This document shows, piece by piece, positions 7,949-15,378 of a stretch of DNA of 64,000 nucleotides. The DNA comes from JACCYI01 sp963828075 (lineage in GTDB: Bacteria > Actinomycetota > Thermoleophilia > Solirubrobacterales > Solirubrobacteraceae), in assembly GCA_963828075.1 (NCBI GenBank), contig CAWHDH010000021.1:1736001-1800000 (forward strand), given 5' to 3'. Each line of letters opens with the position of its first letter. The stretch's first letter is position 1. The position numbers and the translations under genes were made by a program. Under the pieces are notes generated by a model. It was not told the DNA's origin, made no database searches, and saw nothing but the letters and a program-made list of their open reading frames with translations.

Positions 7949-8560
7949 ATGAGCACCCCACCGAAACAGCGGGTCAGCGCCCGCGAGTATCAGGCGCTGG
8001 TCACCAACCGGCTCGTCGAGTCGCGCCTGACCCCCAACGCGATCTCGCTCACGGGCTTCGGGCTGTGCCTGGTCGCGGCCGTGCTCGTGTGGGAGGAGTA
8101 CTACCTGCTCGGGGGAGTCGCCTTCGTGGTCGGCTCGGTCTGCGACACGCTCGACGGCCGCTACGCGCGCCGCTCGGGCAAGGGATCCCCCTTCGGGGCG
8201 TTCCTGGACTCGACGCTCGACCGCGTCGAGGAGGGCGTCGTGCTGACGGCCGTCGCCTACCGGTTCGCGCTCGACGGCGAGGAGCTGGCGGCCGCTGCGG
8301 TCGTGCTCGCCGTCCTCGCGTCGCTCATGGTCTCCTACACTCGTGCCCGAGCCGAGGCGCTCGGGGTGGAGTGCAAGGTGGGGATCGCCGACCGCGCCGT
8401 GCGCGTGGTGATCCTCTCCGCGGGCCTGCTGCTCGCGGACCTCGGTCTGCTGGAGCCCTCCGTGTACGTGCTGGCCGGCCTCTCGGTGATCACCGTGGTG
8501 CAGCGCATCTGGCACGTCCGCGGCGAGCTGACACGTAACGCCGCCGCCCCGTTGGGGTGA
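7949..8560 (+). CDS. CDP-alcohol phosphatidyltransferase (PI-phosphate synthase candidate)
   Basis: Enzymes of this membrane family transfer a phosphatidyl group from CDP-diacylglycerol to an alcohol. The 203-residue protein has the catalytic signature D-x2-DG-x2-AR-x8-G-x3-D-x3-D in the segments DTLDGRYARR and GAFLDSTLDR, and about five or six hydrophobic helices. Its stop overlaps the first possible start of ino1, and ino1 makes inositol-1-phosphate, so the likely alcohol is inositol-1-phosphate, as in actinobacterial phosphatidylinositol-phosphate synthase. That assignment rests on context; glycerol-phosphate is the alternative. Confidence 0.85.
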   Translation: MSTPPKQRVSAREYQALVTNRLVESRLTPNAISLTGFGLCLVAAVLVWEEYYLLGGVAFVVGSVCDTLDGRYARRSGKGSPFGAFLDSTLDRVEEGVVLTAVAYRFALDGEELAAAAVVLAVLASLMVSYTRARAEALGVECKVGIADRAVRVVILSAGLLLADLGLLEPSVYVLAGLSVITVVQRIWHVRGELTRNAAAPLG

Positions 8561-8598
8561 GTAGTGCGGCTTCTCTTCGACCGAAACAGAGGAAGAAC

Positions 8599-9804
8599 TT
8601 GAGCAAGACCAACGGGCACGCCAATGGGCACGCCAACGGCAACGGCACGTCGCGCCACGTCGAGGACAAGGTCCGCGTCGCCATCATCGGCGTCGGCAAC
8701 TGCGCGTCGTCGTTCGTCCAGGGCGTCCACTACTACCGGAACGCCGACCAGAACGAGACCGTCCCGGGGCTCATGCACGTCGACCTCGGCGGCTACCACG
8801 TCTCCGACATCGAGTTCACGGCGGCCTTCGACATCGACGCCGAGAAGGTCGGCAAGGACCTCTCCGAGGCGATCTTCGCGGGGCAGAACAACACGCTGAA
8901 GTTCGTCGAGGGCGACCTGCCGAACATGGGCATCGAGGTCATGCGCGGCATGACCCACGACGGCCTCGGCAAGTACCTGTCGCAGAAGATCACCAAGGCG
9001 CCGGGCTCGACCGTCGACATCGCGCAGGTCCTCAAGGACACGCGGACCGACGTCGTCGTCTCCTACCTGCCGGTCGGCTCCGAGCAGGCCACGAAGTGGT
9101 ACGTCGAGCAGATCCTCGAGGCCGGCTGCGGATTCGTGAACTGCATCCCGGTGTTCATCGCCCGCGAGGACTACTGGAACAACCGCTTCATCAAGAACGG
9201 GCTGCCGATCATCGGCGACGACATCAAGTCCCAGGTCGGCGCCACGATCGTCCACCGCACGCTCGCCCAGCTGTTCGGGGAGCGCGGCGTCAAGATGCTG
9301 CGCACCTCGCAGCTCAACGTCGGCGGGAACATGGACTTCTACAACATGCTCGAGCGCGAGCGGCTGGAGTCCAAGAAGATCTCCAAGACCAACGCCGTGA
9401 CCTCGATCATGGACCACGAGCTGCCGGCCGACGACGTCTACATCGGCCCGTCGGACTACGTGCCGTGGCTCACGGACCGCAAGTGGGCGCACATCCGCGT
9501 CGAGGGCCAGGCCTTCGGCGACGTGCCGCTCAACATGGAGCTCAAGCTCGAGGTCTGGGACTCCCCGAACTCGGCCGGCATCGTCATCGACGCCGTGCGC
9601 TGCTGCAAGCTCGCGCTCAACCACGGCATCGGCGGCCAGCTCGACGGCCCGAGCTCCTACCTCATGAAGTCGCCGCACAACCAGCGCCAGGACAACCTCG
9701 CGCGCGAGGAGACCGAGAAGTTCATCGCGGAGTACGGGCGCAAGACCAAGGCGGCCAAGCAGGCGAAGAAGGCCGCGACCGGCTCGGCGGAGACGCCGGC
9801 CTAG
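8599..9804 (+). CDS. ino1: Inositol-3-phosphate (myo-inositol-1-phosphate) synthase
   Basis: The enzyme converts glucose-6-phosphate to inositol phosphate with NAD, the committed step of inositol synthesis. Start choice: the TTG at 8599 follows an AGAGGAAG ribosome site at good spacing and gives MSKTNGHANGHANG; a GTG at 8557 overlapping the upstream stop has no such site. The low-complexity Asn/Gly/His N-terminus is unusual. The NAD loop is IIGVGNCASSFVQG, and conserved blocks include NCIPVFIA, IIGDDIKSQVGAT and QLNVGGNMDFYNM. Length (401 aa) fits the shorter actinobacterial class plus a C-terminal Lys/Ala-rich tail. It lies between a CDP-alcohol transferase and a PimA-like fusion, pointing to phosphatidylinositol-type lipids. 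Confidence 0.93.
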   Translation: MSKTNGHANGHANGNGTSRHVEDKVRVAIIGVGNCASSFVQGVHYYRNADQNETVPGLMHVDLGGYHVSDIEFTAAFDIDAEKVGKDLSEAIFAGQNNTLKFVEGDLPNMGIEVMRGMTHDGLGKYLSQKITKAPGSTVDIAQVLKDTRTDVVVSYLPVGSEQATKWYVEQILEAGCGFVNCIPVFIAREDYWNNRFIKNGLPIIGDDIKSQVGATIVHRTLAQLFGERGVKMLRTSQLNVGGNMDFYNMLERERLESKKISKTNAVTSIMDHELPADDVYIGPSDYVPWLTDRKWAHIRVEGQAFGDVPLNMELKLEVWDSPNSAGIVIDAVRCCKLALNHGIGGQLDGPSSYLMKSPHNQRQDNLAREETEKFIAEYGRKTKAAKQAKKAATGSAETPA

Positions 9805-9816
9805 CCAGACTCGATC

Positions 9817-9843
9817 GACCCGCCGGCCGCGCGCCGGCGGGTC
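9817..9843 (+). terminator. Perfect 11-bp hairpin after ino1
   Basis: GACCCGCCGGC and GCCGGCGGGTC pair perfectly over 11 bp around a 5-nt loop (9828-9832), 12 bp past the ino1 stop and 15 bp before the next start. There is no U tract. It may end or attenuate transcription between ino1 and the downstream fusion gene. Confidence 0.6.
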
Positions 9844-9858
9844 TATGCTCGGTGGCCC

Positions 9859-11727
9859 GTGCCCGACGAGCGCTTCGCCATCGTCCAGGTGAGCCCGTTC
9901 CCCTGGGAGGACGAGCACGAGATCAACACGTTCGTGGGCGCGCTGTCGGATCAGCTGGCGGCGCGCGGGCACCGCGTCGTCGTCGCCGCGCCGTCGCGCT
10001 CGCCGGACCTGGTGCGCGAGTCGCGCCGGCGCCTGCGCGCCGGCGAGGCGCTGCCGGATCCCGGCGAGGTGCGTCTGATCGGGGTCGGCGAACTGCTGCC
10101 GATCGCGCCCTCGCGGCGCGGCCTCGCGCCGTCGCCGCCGGTCGACATCGCGCGGACCATCGAGGAGCTGCTCTCCCAGACGCCGTTCGACATCGCGCAC
10201 GTGCACGAGCCGTTCGCGCCGAGCGCCTCCTCGTTCGCGTTGCGGTACTCCCACGCGCTCAACGTCGGAACCTTCCACGCCCCGTCCGAGCGCGTGCTCT
10301 CGACCCAGGTCGCGCGGCGCTTCGTCGAGCGCTTCTTCGGCCGGCTCGACGCCCGCACCACCTCCTTTGCGGCCACGCGCACCCTGATGGAGCACACCTT
10401 CCCGGCCACCTACCGGGTCATCGCCCCGGGCGCCGACTCGCGGCCGGACCCGCGCAGCCAGTCCGCCGACGGCCGCGTGCGGCTGGCGTTCTGCGCCGGC
10501 GAGGAGCGCGCGGCGCTGCGGCTGTTCCTGCGCGCGCTGCGACGGCTGCCCGAGGACCTCGACTGGGAGGCGTCGGTGTTCGCCCCCAACGGCGCCGCGC
10601 CCACCCTGCGCAGCGCGCTGCGCCACCGCGTCCACCTCGTCTCCGAGGGCTCGCCGACGGCGGCGCTCGAGGCCGCCGACGTCGCCGTCGCCGCCTCGCT
10701 CGGCGCCTCGCCCTCCCCGGGCAACCTGGTTCGCGCGCTCGGCGCCGGCGCCGTGCCGCTCGCCGCCCGGCTGCCCGCCTACGAGGAGGTCCTCGACGAC
10801 GGCGAGCTGGGGCTGCTGTTCGAGCCGGGCGACCTCGACACGCTCGCCGCCCAGCTCGAGCGGCTGATCGCCGAGCCGCAGCTCCGCGCGCAGCTGCGCG
10901 GGCGCGCCGCCGCCGGTGACGGCGAGCGCTCGTGGGCGCGGGTCGCCGACGACTACGAGGACGTCTACGCCGAGCTGGCCGCGCGCCGCCACGGCATCCG
11001 CGAGAAGCCGGCGATCCGCAAGCGCCTCGAGGGCCGGCCGCTGATCGACGTCGATCTGCACATGCACACCGACCACTCCCACGACTGCGCGACGCCGGTC
11101 GAGCTCCTGCTCGCCACGGCGCGCGATCGCGGGCTCGGCGCCATCGCCGTCACCGACCACAACGAGATCTCCGGCGCGCTGGCCGCCCGCGACCTCGCCG
11201 AGCAATACGGCGTCAAGGTCATCGTCGGCGAGGAGGTCAAGACCGGCGGCCAGGGCGAGGTCATCGGCCTGTTCATCGAGGAGAAGATCCCCCGCGGCCT
11301 GACCCTGCAGGAGACGATCGACGAGATCCACCGGCAGGGCGGGCTCGTCTACGTGCCGCACCCGTTCGACCGGCTGCACTCCGTCCCGGACTACGAGCAC
11401 CTGCTCGCGGTGGTCGACCACGTCGACGCGCTCGAGGTCTTCAACCCGCGCATCGCGATCCCCGCGTTCAACGAGGAGGCGGTGCGGTTCGCCGCCAAGT
11501 ACCGCATCCCCGGCGGCGCGGGCTCGGACTCGCACGTCGCCCAGGGGCTCGGCTCGGTCCGGATCCACATGCTCGACTTCGACGGGCCGGAGGAGTTCCT
11601 CGAGTCGCTGCGGGCCGCCGACATCACCGCGCGACCCTCGTCGCTGTACTACGCGCAGGTCCAGGCGCTGAAGTTCCTGCAGACCAAGGTCCGCAAGCCG
11701 GCGCCGGTCAAGCCCGGTCGCAAGTAA
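9859..11727 (+). CDS. Fusion: GT4-like glycosyltransferase domain + PHP phosphoesterase domain
   Basis: This 622-residue protein joins two domains. Residues 1-385 resemble GT-B family 4 transferases of the PimA type: VQVSPFPWEDE at the start, FDIAHVHEPFAP and VGTFHAPSERV in the acceptor half. The donor half is degenerate. Where family members have an E-x7-E motif this protein reads SPSPGNLVRALGAGAVP, with neither Glu, and the usual R-K-G phosphate-binding segment is not seen. Residues 395-600 are a PHP metallophosphoesterase domain with intact metal ligands: DLHMHTDHSHD, VTDHNEISG, VGEEVKT, VPHPFDR, GSDSHVA. Context (ino1, CDP-alcohol transferase) suggests lipid glycosylation, but a catalytically dead sugar-binding domain steering a PHP phosphatase fits the residues better. 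GTG start. Confidence 0.85.
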   Translation: MPDERFAIVQVSPFPWEDEHEINTFVGALSDQLAARGHRVVVAAPSRSPDLVRESRRRLRAGEALPDPGEVRLIGVGELLPIAPSRRGLAPSPPVDIARTIEELLSQTPFDIAHVHEPFAPSASSFALRYSHALNVGTFHAPSERVLSTQVARRFVERFFGRLDARTTSFAATRTLMEHTFPATYRVIAPGADSRPDPRSQSADGRVRLAFCAGEERAALRLFLRALRRLPEDLDWEASVFAPNGAAPTLRSALRHRVHLVSEGSPTAALEAADVAVAASLGASPSPGNLVRALGAGAVPLAARLPAYEEVLDDGELGLLFEPGDLDTLAAQLERLIAEPQLRAQLRGRAAAGDGERSWARVADDYEDVYAELAARRHGIREKPAIRKRLEGRPLIDVDLHMHTDHSHDCATPVELLLATARDRGLGAIAVTDHNEISGALAARDLAEQYGVKVIVGEEVKTGGQGEVIGLFIEEKIPRGLTLQETIDEIHRQGGLVYVPHPFDRLHSVPDYEHLLAVVDHVDALEVFNPRIAIPAFNEEAVRFAAKYRIPGGAGSDSHVAQGLGSVRIHMLDFDGPEEFLESLRAADITARPSSLYYAQVQALKFLQTKVRKPAPVKPGRK

Positions 11728-11729
11728 GG

Positions 11730-12380
11730 ATGCAGGGGCAAGGAGAACCCGGGGCCGCGGGCAAGTTCCCCGGCGTGCCGGCCACCGACGACGAGATCCG
11801 CGAGAAGTACCTCGAACGCGCGATCCGAGAGCTCAATCACTTCACCCGCGATCTCCAGTCCTGCCGCCACTGCCCGCGCGGGAACCTGATGCCGGTGCTC
11901 GGATCGGGGCACCCGCAGGCCGACATCTTCATGCTCAAGTACGCGCCGACCCCGTCCGAGATCGAGGAGGGCGTCGCCTTCTACGGGCGGTCCGGAACCG
12001 CGCTGATGAAGTCGCTGCGGCGCCTGGACATCGACCCGCTCGCCGTCTACGGCACGCTCTGCGTCAAGTGCCCGGTGGCCGACACCGCGCTCGCCGGGCC
12101 CGAGTGCATCGCCCGCATCGTCGAGGAGATCGCGATCGTCGCGCCCAAGATCGTCGTGATCATGGGTGGTGAGGCGCTCGGTGTCCTCAACGACCTGGAG
12201 TTGCCGCTCTCCCGCGAGGTGGCGGCGACGCCGGGTCAGCTGCAGAAGCTCACTCCGTCGATCGACGCGCTGTTCGTCCCCAATATCGACGACGCCCTCG
12301 ACGAGGAGTCCGCCAAGCGCGCGTTCTGGACCGCCTTCCGTGTGCTGGGCGACTGGTACGCGGACTTTCCGCCCTACTGA
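11730..12380 (+). CDS. Divergent uracil-DNA glycosylase superfamily protein
   Basis: The 216-residue protein starts at an ATG two bases after the preceding stop, so it is co-transcribed with the GT4-PHP gene. It matches the family 4/5 UDG fold: four Cys in the iron-sulfur positions (CRHC, then CVKC and PEC), an FYGRSGTALMKSL segment where the family has a G-x-AG-x2-L region, and the central IVVIMGGEALGVL strand-helix. Active-site motifs are altered: the usual GEAPG is LKYAPTP, and the terminal HPS is VPN. It may excise another lesion, act on another substrate, or be non-catalytic. It overlaps the next, convergent gene by 7 bp. Confidence 0.75.
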   Translation: MQGQGEPGAAGKFPGVPATDDEIREKYLERAIRELNHFTRDLQSCRHCPRGNLMPVLGSGHPQADIFMLKYAPTPSEIEEGVAFYGRSGTALMKSLRRLDIDPLAVYGTLCVKCPVADTALAGPECIARIVEEIAIVAPKIVVIMGGEALGVLNDLELPLSREVAATPGQLQKLTPSIDALFVPNIDDALDEESAKRAFWTAFRVLGDWYADFPPY

Positions 12381-12736
12381 TCAGCGGCGAACCGGACCGG
12401 CATCCTGCGTACCGGTGTCGCGTCGGCGAGGAAGTCCCCGATCAGCGACACGCCGTCGCTGTAGCCGACCAGATCTGCGGGCGCGCCGGCCATCTGCTCC
12501 AGGAAGGCGATCGTCTCCTCGGCCATCGCCTCGTAGGTGTACGGGCCAGGGACGTCGGGGGTGCGCCCGTGGCCGCGGCGGTCAGGCACCAGGACCCGGT
12601 GGCGCCCCGCGAGCGCGGGGACCGCCGCCGCCCACGTCTCACCGCTGACGAAGCCGCCGTGGAGCAGCACGACCGGCTCGCCCTCGCCGTGCTCCTCGTA
12701 GTACGCCCGCACGCCCGCCACATCTAGCTCCGCCAT
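12374..12736 (-). CDS. Truncated alpha/beta hydrolase
   Basis: This 120-residue product starts like a normal alpha/beta hydrolase: VVLLHGGFVSGETW (oxyanion region), VLVPDRRGHGRT and the nucleophile elbow VGYSDG. Right after the elbow it jumps to IGDFLADATPVRRMPVRF, which resembles the C-terminal end of such enzymes, and stops. Family members have 250-290 residues, so the cap and the Asp and His of the triad are missing. The simplest reading is an internal in-frame deletion leaving a remnant. The start is an ATG at 12736, 23 bp from a divergent small gene. Confidence 0.7.
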   Translation of the reverse strand: MAELDVAGVRAYYEEHGEGEPVVLLHGGFVSGETWAAAVPALAGRHRVLVPDRRGHGRTPDVPGPYTYEAMAEETIAFLEQMAGAPADLVGYSDGVSLIGDFLADATPVRRMPVRFAADQ

Positions 12737-12759
12737 GCCCGAAGGGTAAGCTCCGGCGC

Positions 12760-12939
12760 ATGGACCTGGAAGAGCACACGCTGGAGTCCGTGGCGGAACG
12801 GTGCGAGGAGTGCGGAGCCAAGCTGACGGGTCGCGAGATCGAGCTGGCGCTGGAGCGCGGTGGCCCGAGCCTCTGTGCGATCCACGCCGCCGACGTCACG
12901 CCGCTCGGCGACGAGGACCCGATCGACGCCGGCCTCTAG
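12760..12939 (+). CDS. Small zinc-finger-like protein, 59 aa
   Basis: An ATG at 12760 opens a 59-residue acidic protein with four possible metal ligands: CEEC at residues 15-18 and C-x2-H at 39-42 (LCAIHA), separated by an amphipathic helix rich in Glu and Leu. Ligand spacing and the charged body are typical of small treble-clef or zinc-ribbon proteins. It is divergent from the truncated hydrolase and convergent with the quinone oxidoreductase (9-bp gap). Function is unknown. Confidence 0.65.
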   Translation: MDLEEHTLESVAERCEECGAKLTGREIELALERGGPSLCAIHAADVTPLGDEDPIDAGL

Positions 12940-12948
12940 GCCCCGCGC

Positions 12949-13887
12949 CTACATCGTCAGGATGATCTTGCCGAGCTTCGAGCCGGCCTCGAAGCGCTCG
13001 TAGGCGGCCGCCGCCTCGTCGAGGGGGAAGGCGGCCTCGACCGGGACCGACAGGTTCCCCGCGGCGAAACCGGGCAGGACCGAGCGCTCGACCAGCCGTG
13101 CGGCCGCGGCCTTCTCCTCGAGCGGGCGGGCCCGCAGCGTCGAGCCGTGGATGCGGCCGCGCTTGGCCATCAGCGCGAGCAGGTTGATCTCCGCCTTGGC
13201 TCCCGCGCCCACGCCGATGATGCAGATCCGCCCGCCGAGGGCCAGCGCCTTGAGGTTCTCCTCGAGGTTCGGCGCGCCGACGAGCTCGAGGATCACGTCG
13301 TACGGGCCCTCATCGGCGAACCCGTCGGGCGCGATCGCGTGGGCGCCCAGCGCGGTGATCGCCTCGCGCGCGTGGGCGTCGCGGACCGTCGCGGTCACGC
13401 GCGCGCCCGCCCACGTGCCGATCTGGACGGCGGCGGTCCCGACGCCGCCGGCGGCGCCGTGGACGAGCAGCCGCTCGCCGGCGATCAGCCCGGCCTGGCT
13501 GAACAGGGCGTCGTGGGCGGTGGTGAACACCTCGGGCGCGCCGCCGGCCGCCTCCCACTCGAGCCCTTCGGGGACCGGCATCGCGGCGCGCTCGTGCACG
13601 ACGGCGAGCTCGGCCTGGCCCCCGCCGCCCACGACGGCCATCACCCGGTCGCCGGGGACGAAGCGCTCGGCGCCGGGCCCGCAGGCCTCGACCTCGCCGG
13701 CGAACTCGAGCCCGGGGATGTCCGCCGGCGACCCGGGCGGCGCGGGATAGCCGCCCTTGCGCTGCAGCACGTCGGCGCCGTTGAGGCCGGCGGCGCGCAC
13801 GCGCACGAGGATCTCGCCCGTGCCGGGCGCCGGGTCGGGGTGCTCCTCGACGACGATCTGGCCGTCTCGGACAGTGGCGGCTCGCAT
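12949..13887 (-). CDS. Zinc-independent NADPH:quinone oxidoreductase (MDR family)
   Basis: The 312-residue medium-chain reductase reduces quinones or activated alkenes with NADPH. The start chosen is the ATG at 13887 (MRAATVRDGQIVVEEHP); the frame stays open further upstream but that part lies over the divergent lipase gene. Signatures are AAGLNGADVLQRKGGYP in the catalytic GroES-like domain and the nucleotide-binding VHGAAGGVGTAAVQI. The Cys ligands of zinc alcohol dehydrogenases are absent, as in the QOR and PIG3 branches. It shares a short AT-richer divergent region with the lipase gene. Substrate is unknown. Confidence 0.88.
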   Translation of the reverse strand: MRAATVRDGQIVVEEHPDPAPGTGEILVRVRAAGLNGADVLQRKGGYPAPPGSPADIPGLEFAGEVEACGPGAERFVPGDRVMAVVGGGGQAELAVVHERAAMPVPEGLEWEAAGGAPEVFTTAHDALFSQAGLIAGERLLVHGAAGGVGTAAVQIGTWAGARVTATVRDAHAREAITALGAHAIAPDGFADEGPYDVILELVGAPNLEENLKALALGGRICIIGVGAGAKAEINLLALMAKRGRIHGSTLRARPLEEKAAAARLVERSVLPGFAAGNLSVPVEAAFPLDEAAAAYERFEAGSKLGKIILTM

Positions 13888-13996
13888 GGCGGCGATGCTA
13901 GTGAAGGCGGCGCAGCGGGGCAGGCTTCTGCGCAACGCTGTGCGAATTGCTGCAAAGAAGAATGTTTTTGGACGTTGTTTGGGTACTTGACGAGAA

Positions 13997-14794
13997 ATGT
14001 CAGCTGCCATTCCGGTTCCCACCCCCCACCTCCCTCCGCTCTGGCGCGAGACCCGCATAGGCCTCGAGATGGCCTCCCTGCGCCGGAGCGACGTCTGGCG
14101 CGGCGCCGGAGTGCAGCCGGGCGACGGGCGCCCCGTGCTGCTGATCCCCGGTTTCATGGCCGGCGACGGGACGCTCGGGACGATGACGAGCTGGCTGCGG
14201 CGCAACGACTACCGGACCAAGCGGGCGGGGATCCGGGCCAACGTCGCCTGCTCCGAGGTCGCCTGCGCGCGGCTGGAGGAGCGCCTCGAGGAGATGGCCC
14301 AGCAGTACGGCCAGCGGGTCGCGATCATCGGCCAGAGCCGCGGCGGCGTGTTCGCGAAGGCGCTGGCCTCGCGCCGCCCCGACCTCGTCTCCGGGATCGT
14401 CACGCTCGGCTCGCCGGTGAACTCGATGCTCGCGGTCCACCCGCTCATCCTCGCCCCGGTCGGCGTCGTCGCCGCTCTCGGCTCGCTGTCGGTGCCGGGC
14501 CTGTTCTCTGCGCGGTGCCTGCGCGGCAAGTGCTGCGAGAGCTTCCGCCGGGCGCTCAGCGACCCGTTCCCCGACGACGTCGGCTATCTCGCCGTCTATT
14601 CGCGCACGGACGGGATCGTCGACTGGCACGCCTGCCTGGATCCCGATGCCGACGAGTACGTCGAGGTCGGCGCCTCCCACATCGGCATGAGCTGCAACCC
14701 GGGCGCCTACCGCGCGACCGCCGCGGCCCTCACCTCCTTCGGCCTCGAGCTCGGGCACCCGGGCGGCGCCGCGCGCTACGCGCAGGCCGCCTGA
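13997..14794 (+). CDS. Alpha/beta hydrolase, lipase-like
   Basis: The 265-residue protein has the lipase fold elements PVLLIPGFMAGDGTLG (oxyanion loop), nucleophile Ser in IIGQSRGG, Asp in YSRTDGIVDW and His in VGASHIGM. Several Cys (ARCLRGKCC, MSCNPG) could form disulfides, but no clear signal peptide is present. It is divergent from the quinone oxidoreductase; the 109-bp gap between them (13888-13996) is noticeably AT-richer than its surroundings (AAAGAAGAATGTTTTTGG) and presumably holds both promoters. Its 3' end overlaps the HAD gene by 19 bp, tail to tail. An esterase or lipase on hydrophobic substrates is likely. Confidence 0.85.
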   Translation: MSAAIPVPTPHLPPLWRETRIGLEMASLRRSDVWRGAGVQPGDGRPVLLIPGFMAGDGTLGTMTSWLRRNDYRTKRAGIRANVACSEVACARLEERLEEMAQQYGQRVAIIGQSRGGVFAKALASRRPDLVSGIVTLGSPVNSMLAVHPLILAPVGVVAALGSLSVPGLFSARCLRGKCCESFRRALSDPFPDDVGYLAVYSRTDGIVDWHACLDPDADEYVEVGASHIGMSCNPGAYRATAAALTSFGLELGHPGGAARYAQAA

Positions 14795-15378
14795 CCCAGC
14801 AGGTCCGGCAGCCCGCCGGCCACGACGTGCGCCGCCGCCAGCTCGGGCGCCGCGTGCGTGGTCGTCACGGCGAGGACGGTCATGCCCGCGGCGAGGCCCG
14901 CCTCGATCCCGGCGGGGGCGTCCTCGATGACGATGCAGTCCGCCGGGTCGACGCCGAGACGGCGGGCGCCGAGCAGGTAGGGGTCGGGCGCCGGCTTGCC
15001 GCGGGCGACCATGTCGACCGAGACGAGGACGCTCGGGACCGGGAGGCCGGCCGCCGCGAGCCGAGCGCGGGCGAGCCGCTCCGTGCAGGAGGTGACGATC
15101 GCCACCTGCGGCAGGGCCAGCACCGCGGCCGCCCCCGGCAGCGCGACCACGCCGTCGATGTCGCGGACCTCCATGTCCTCCAGGCACGCCGCCTCGGCCG
15201 CCAGGTCGGCACCCGGCACGAGCTCGGCGATGGTCTCCGAGGCCGGGCGGCCGTGGTTGGCGGCGGCGATGGCCTCGCCGTCGAGGCCGTGCCGCGCCGC
15301 CCAGGTGCACCATGTGCGCAGCACCGCGGCGGTCGAGTCGACGAGCGTGCCGTCGAGGTCGGCGAGCACCGCGCTCAT
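14776..15378 (-). CDS. HAD-family phosphatase/phosphomutase
   Basis: The 200-residue haloacid-dehalogenase-type hydrolase contains all four HAD motifs: I DLDGTLVDS (nucleophile and acid/base Asp), II VTSCTERL, III RGKPAPDPYL, IV IVIEDAPAGIEAG. This is the beta-phosphoglucomutase and sugar-phosphatase subgroup with a helical cap. It is the last gene of a DeoR-MFS-HAD operon, each start overlapping the preceding stop as ATGA. The arrangement suggests dephosphorylation or isomerisation of a sugar phosphate linked to the transporter. The substrate cannot be told. Confidence 0.87.
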   Translation of the reverse strand: MSAVLADLDGTLVDSTAAVLRTWCTWAARHGLDGEAIAAANHGRPASETIAELVPGADLAAEAACLEDMEVRDIDGVVALPGAAAVLALPQVAIVTSCTERLARARLAAAGLPVPSVLVSVDMVARGKPAPDPYLLGARRLGVDPADCIVIEDAPAGIEAGLAAGMTVLAVTTTHAAPELAAAHVVAGGLPDLLGQAACA

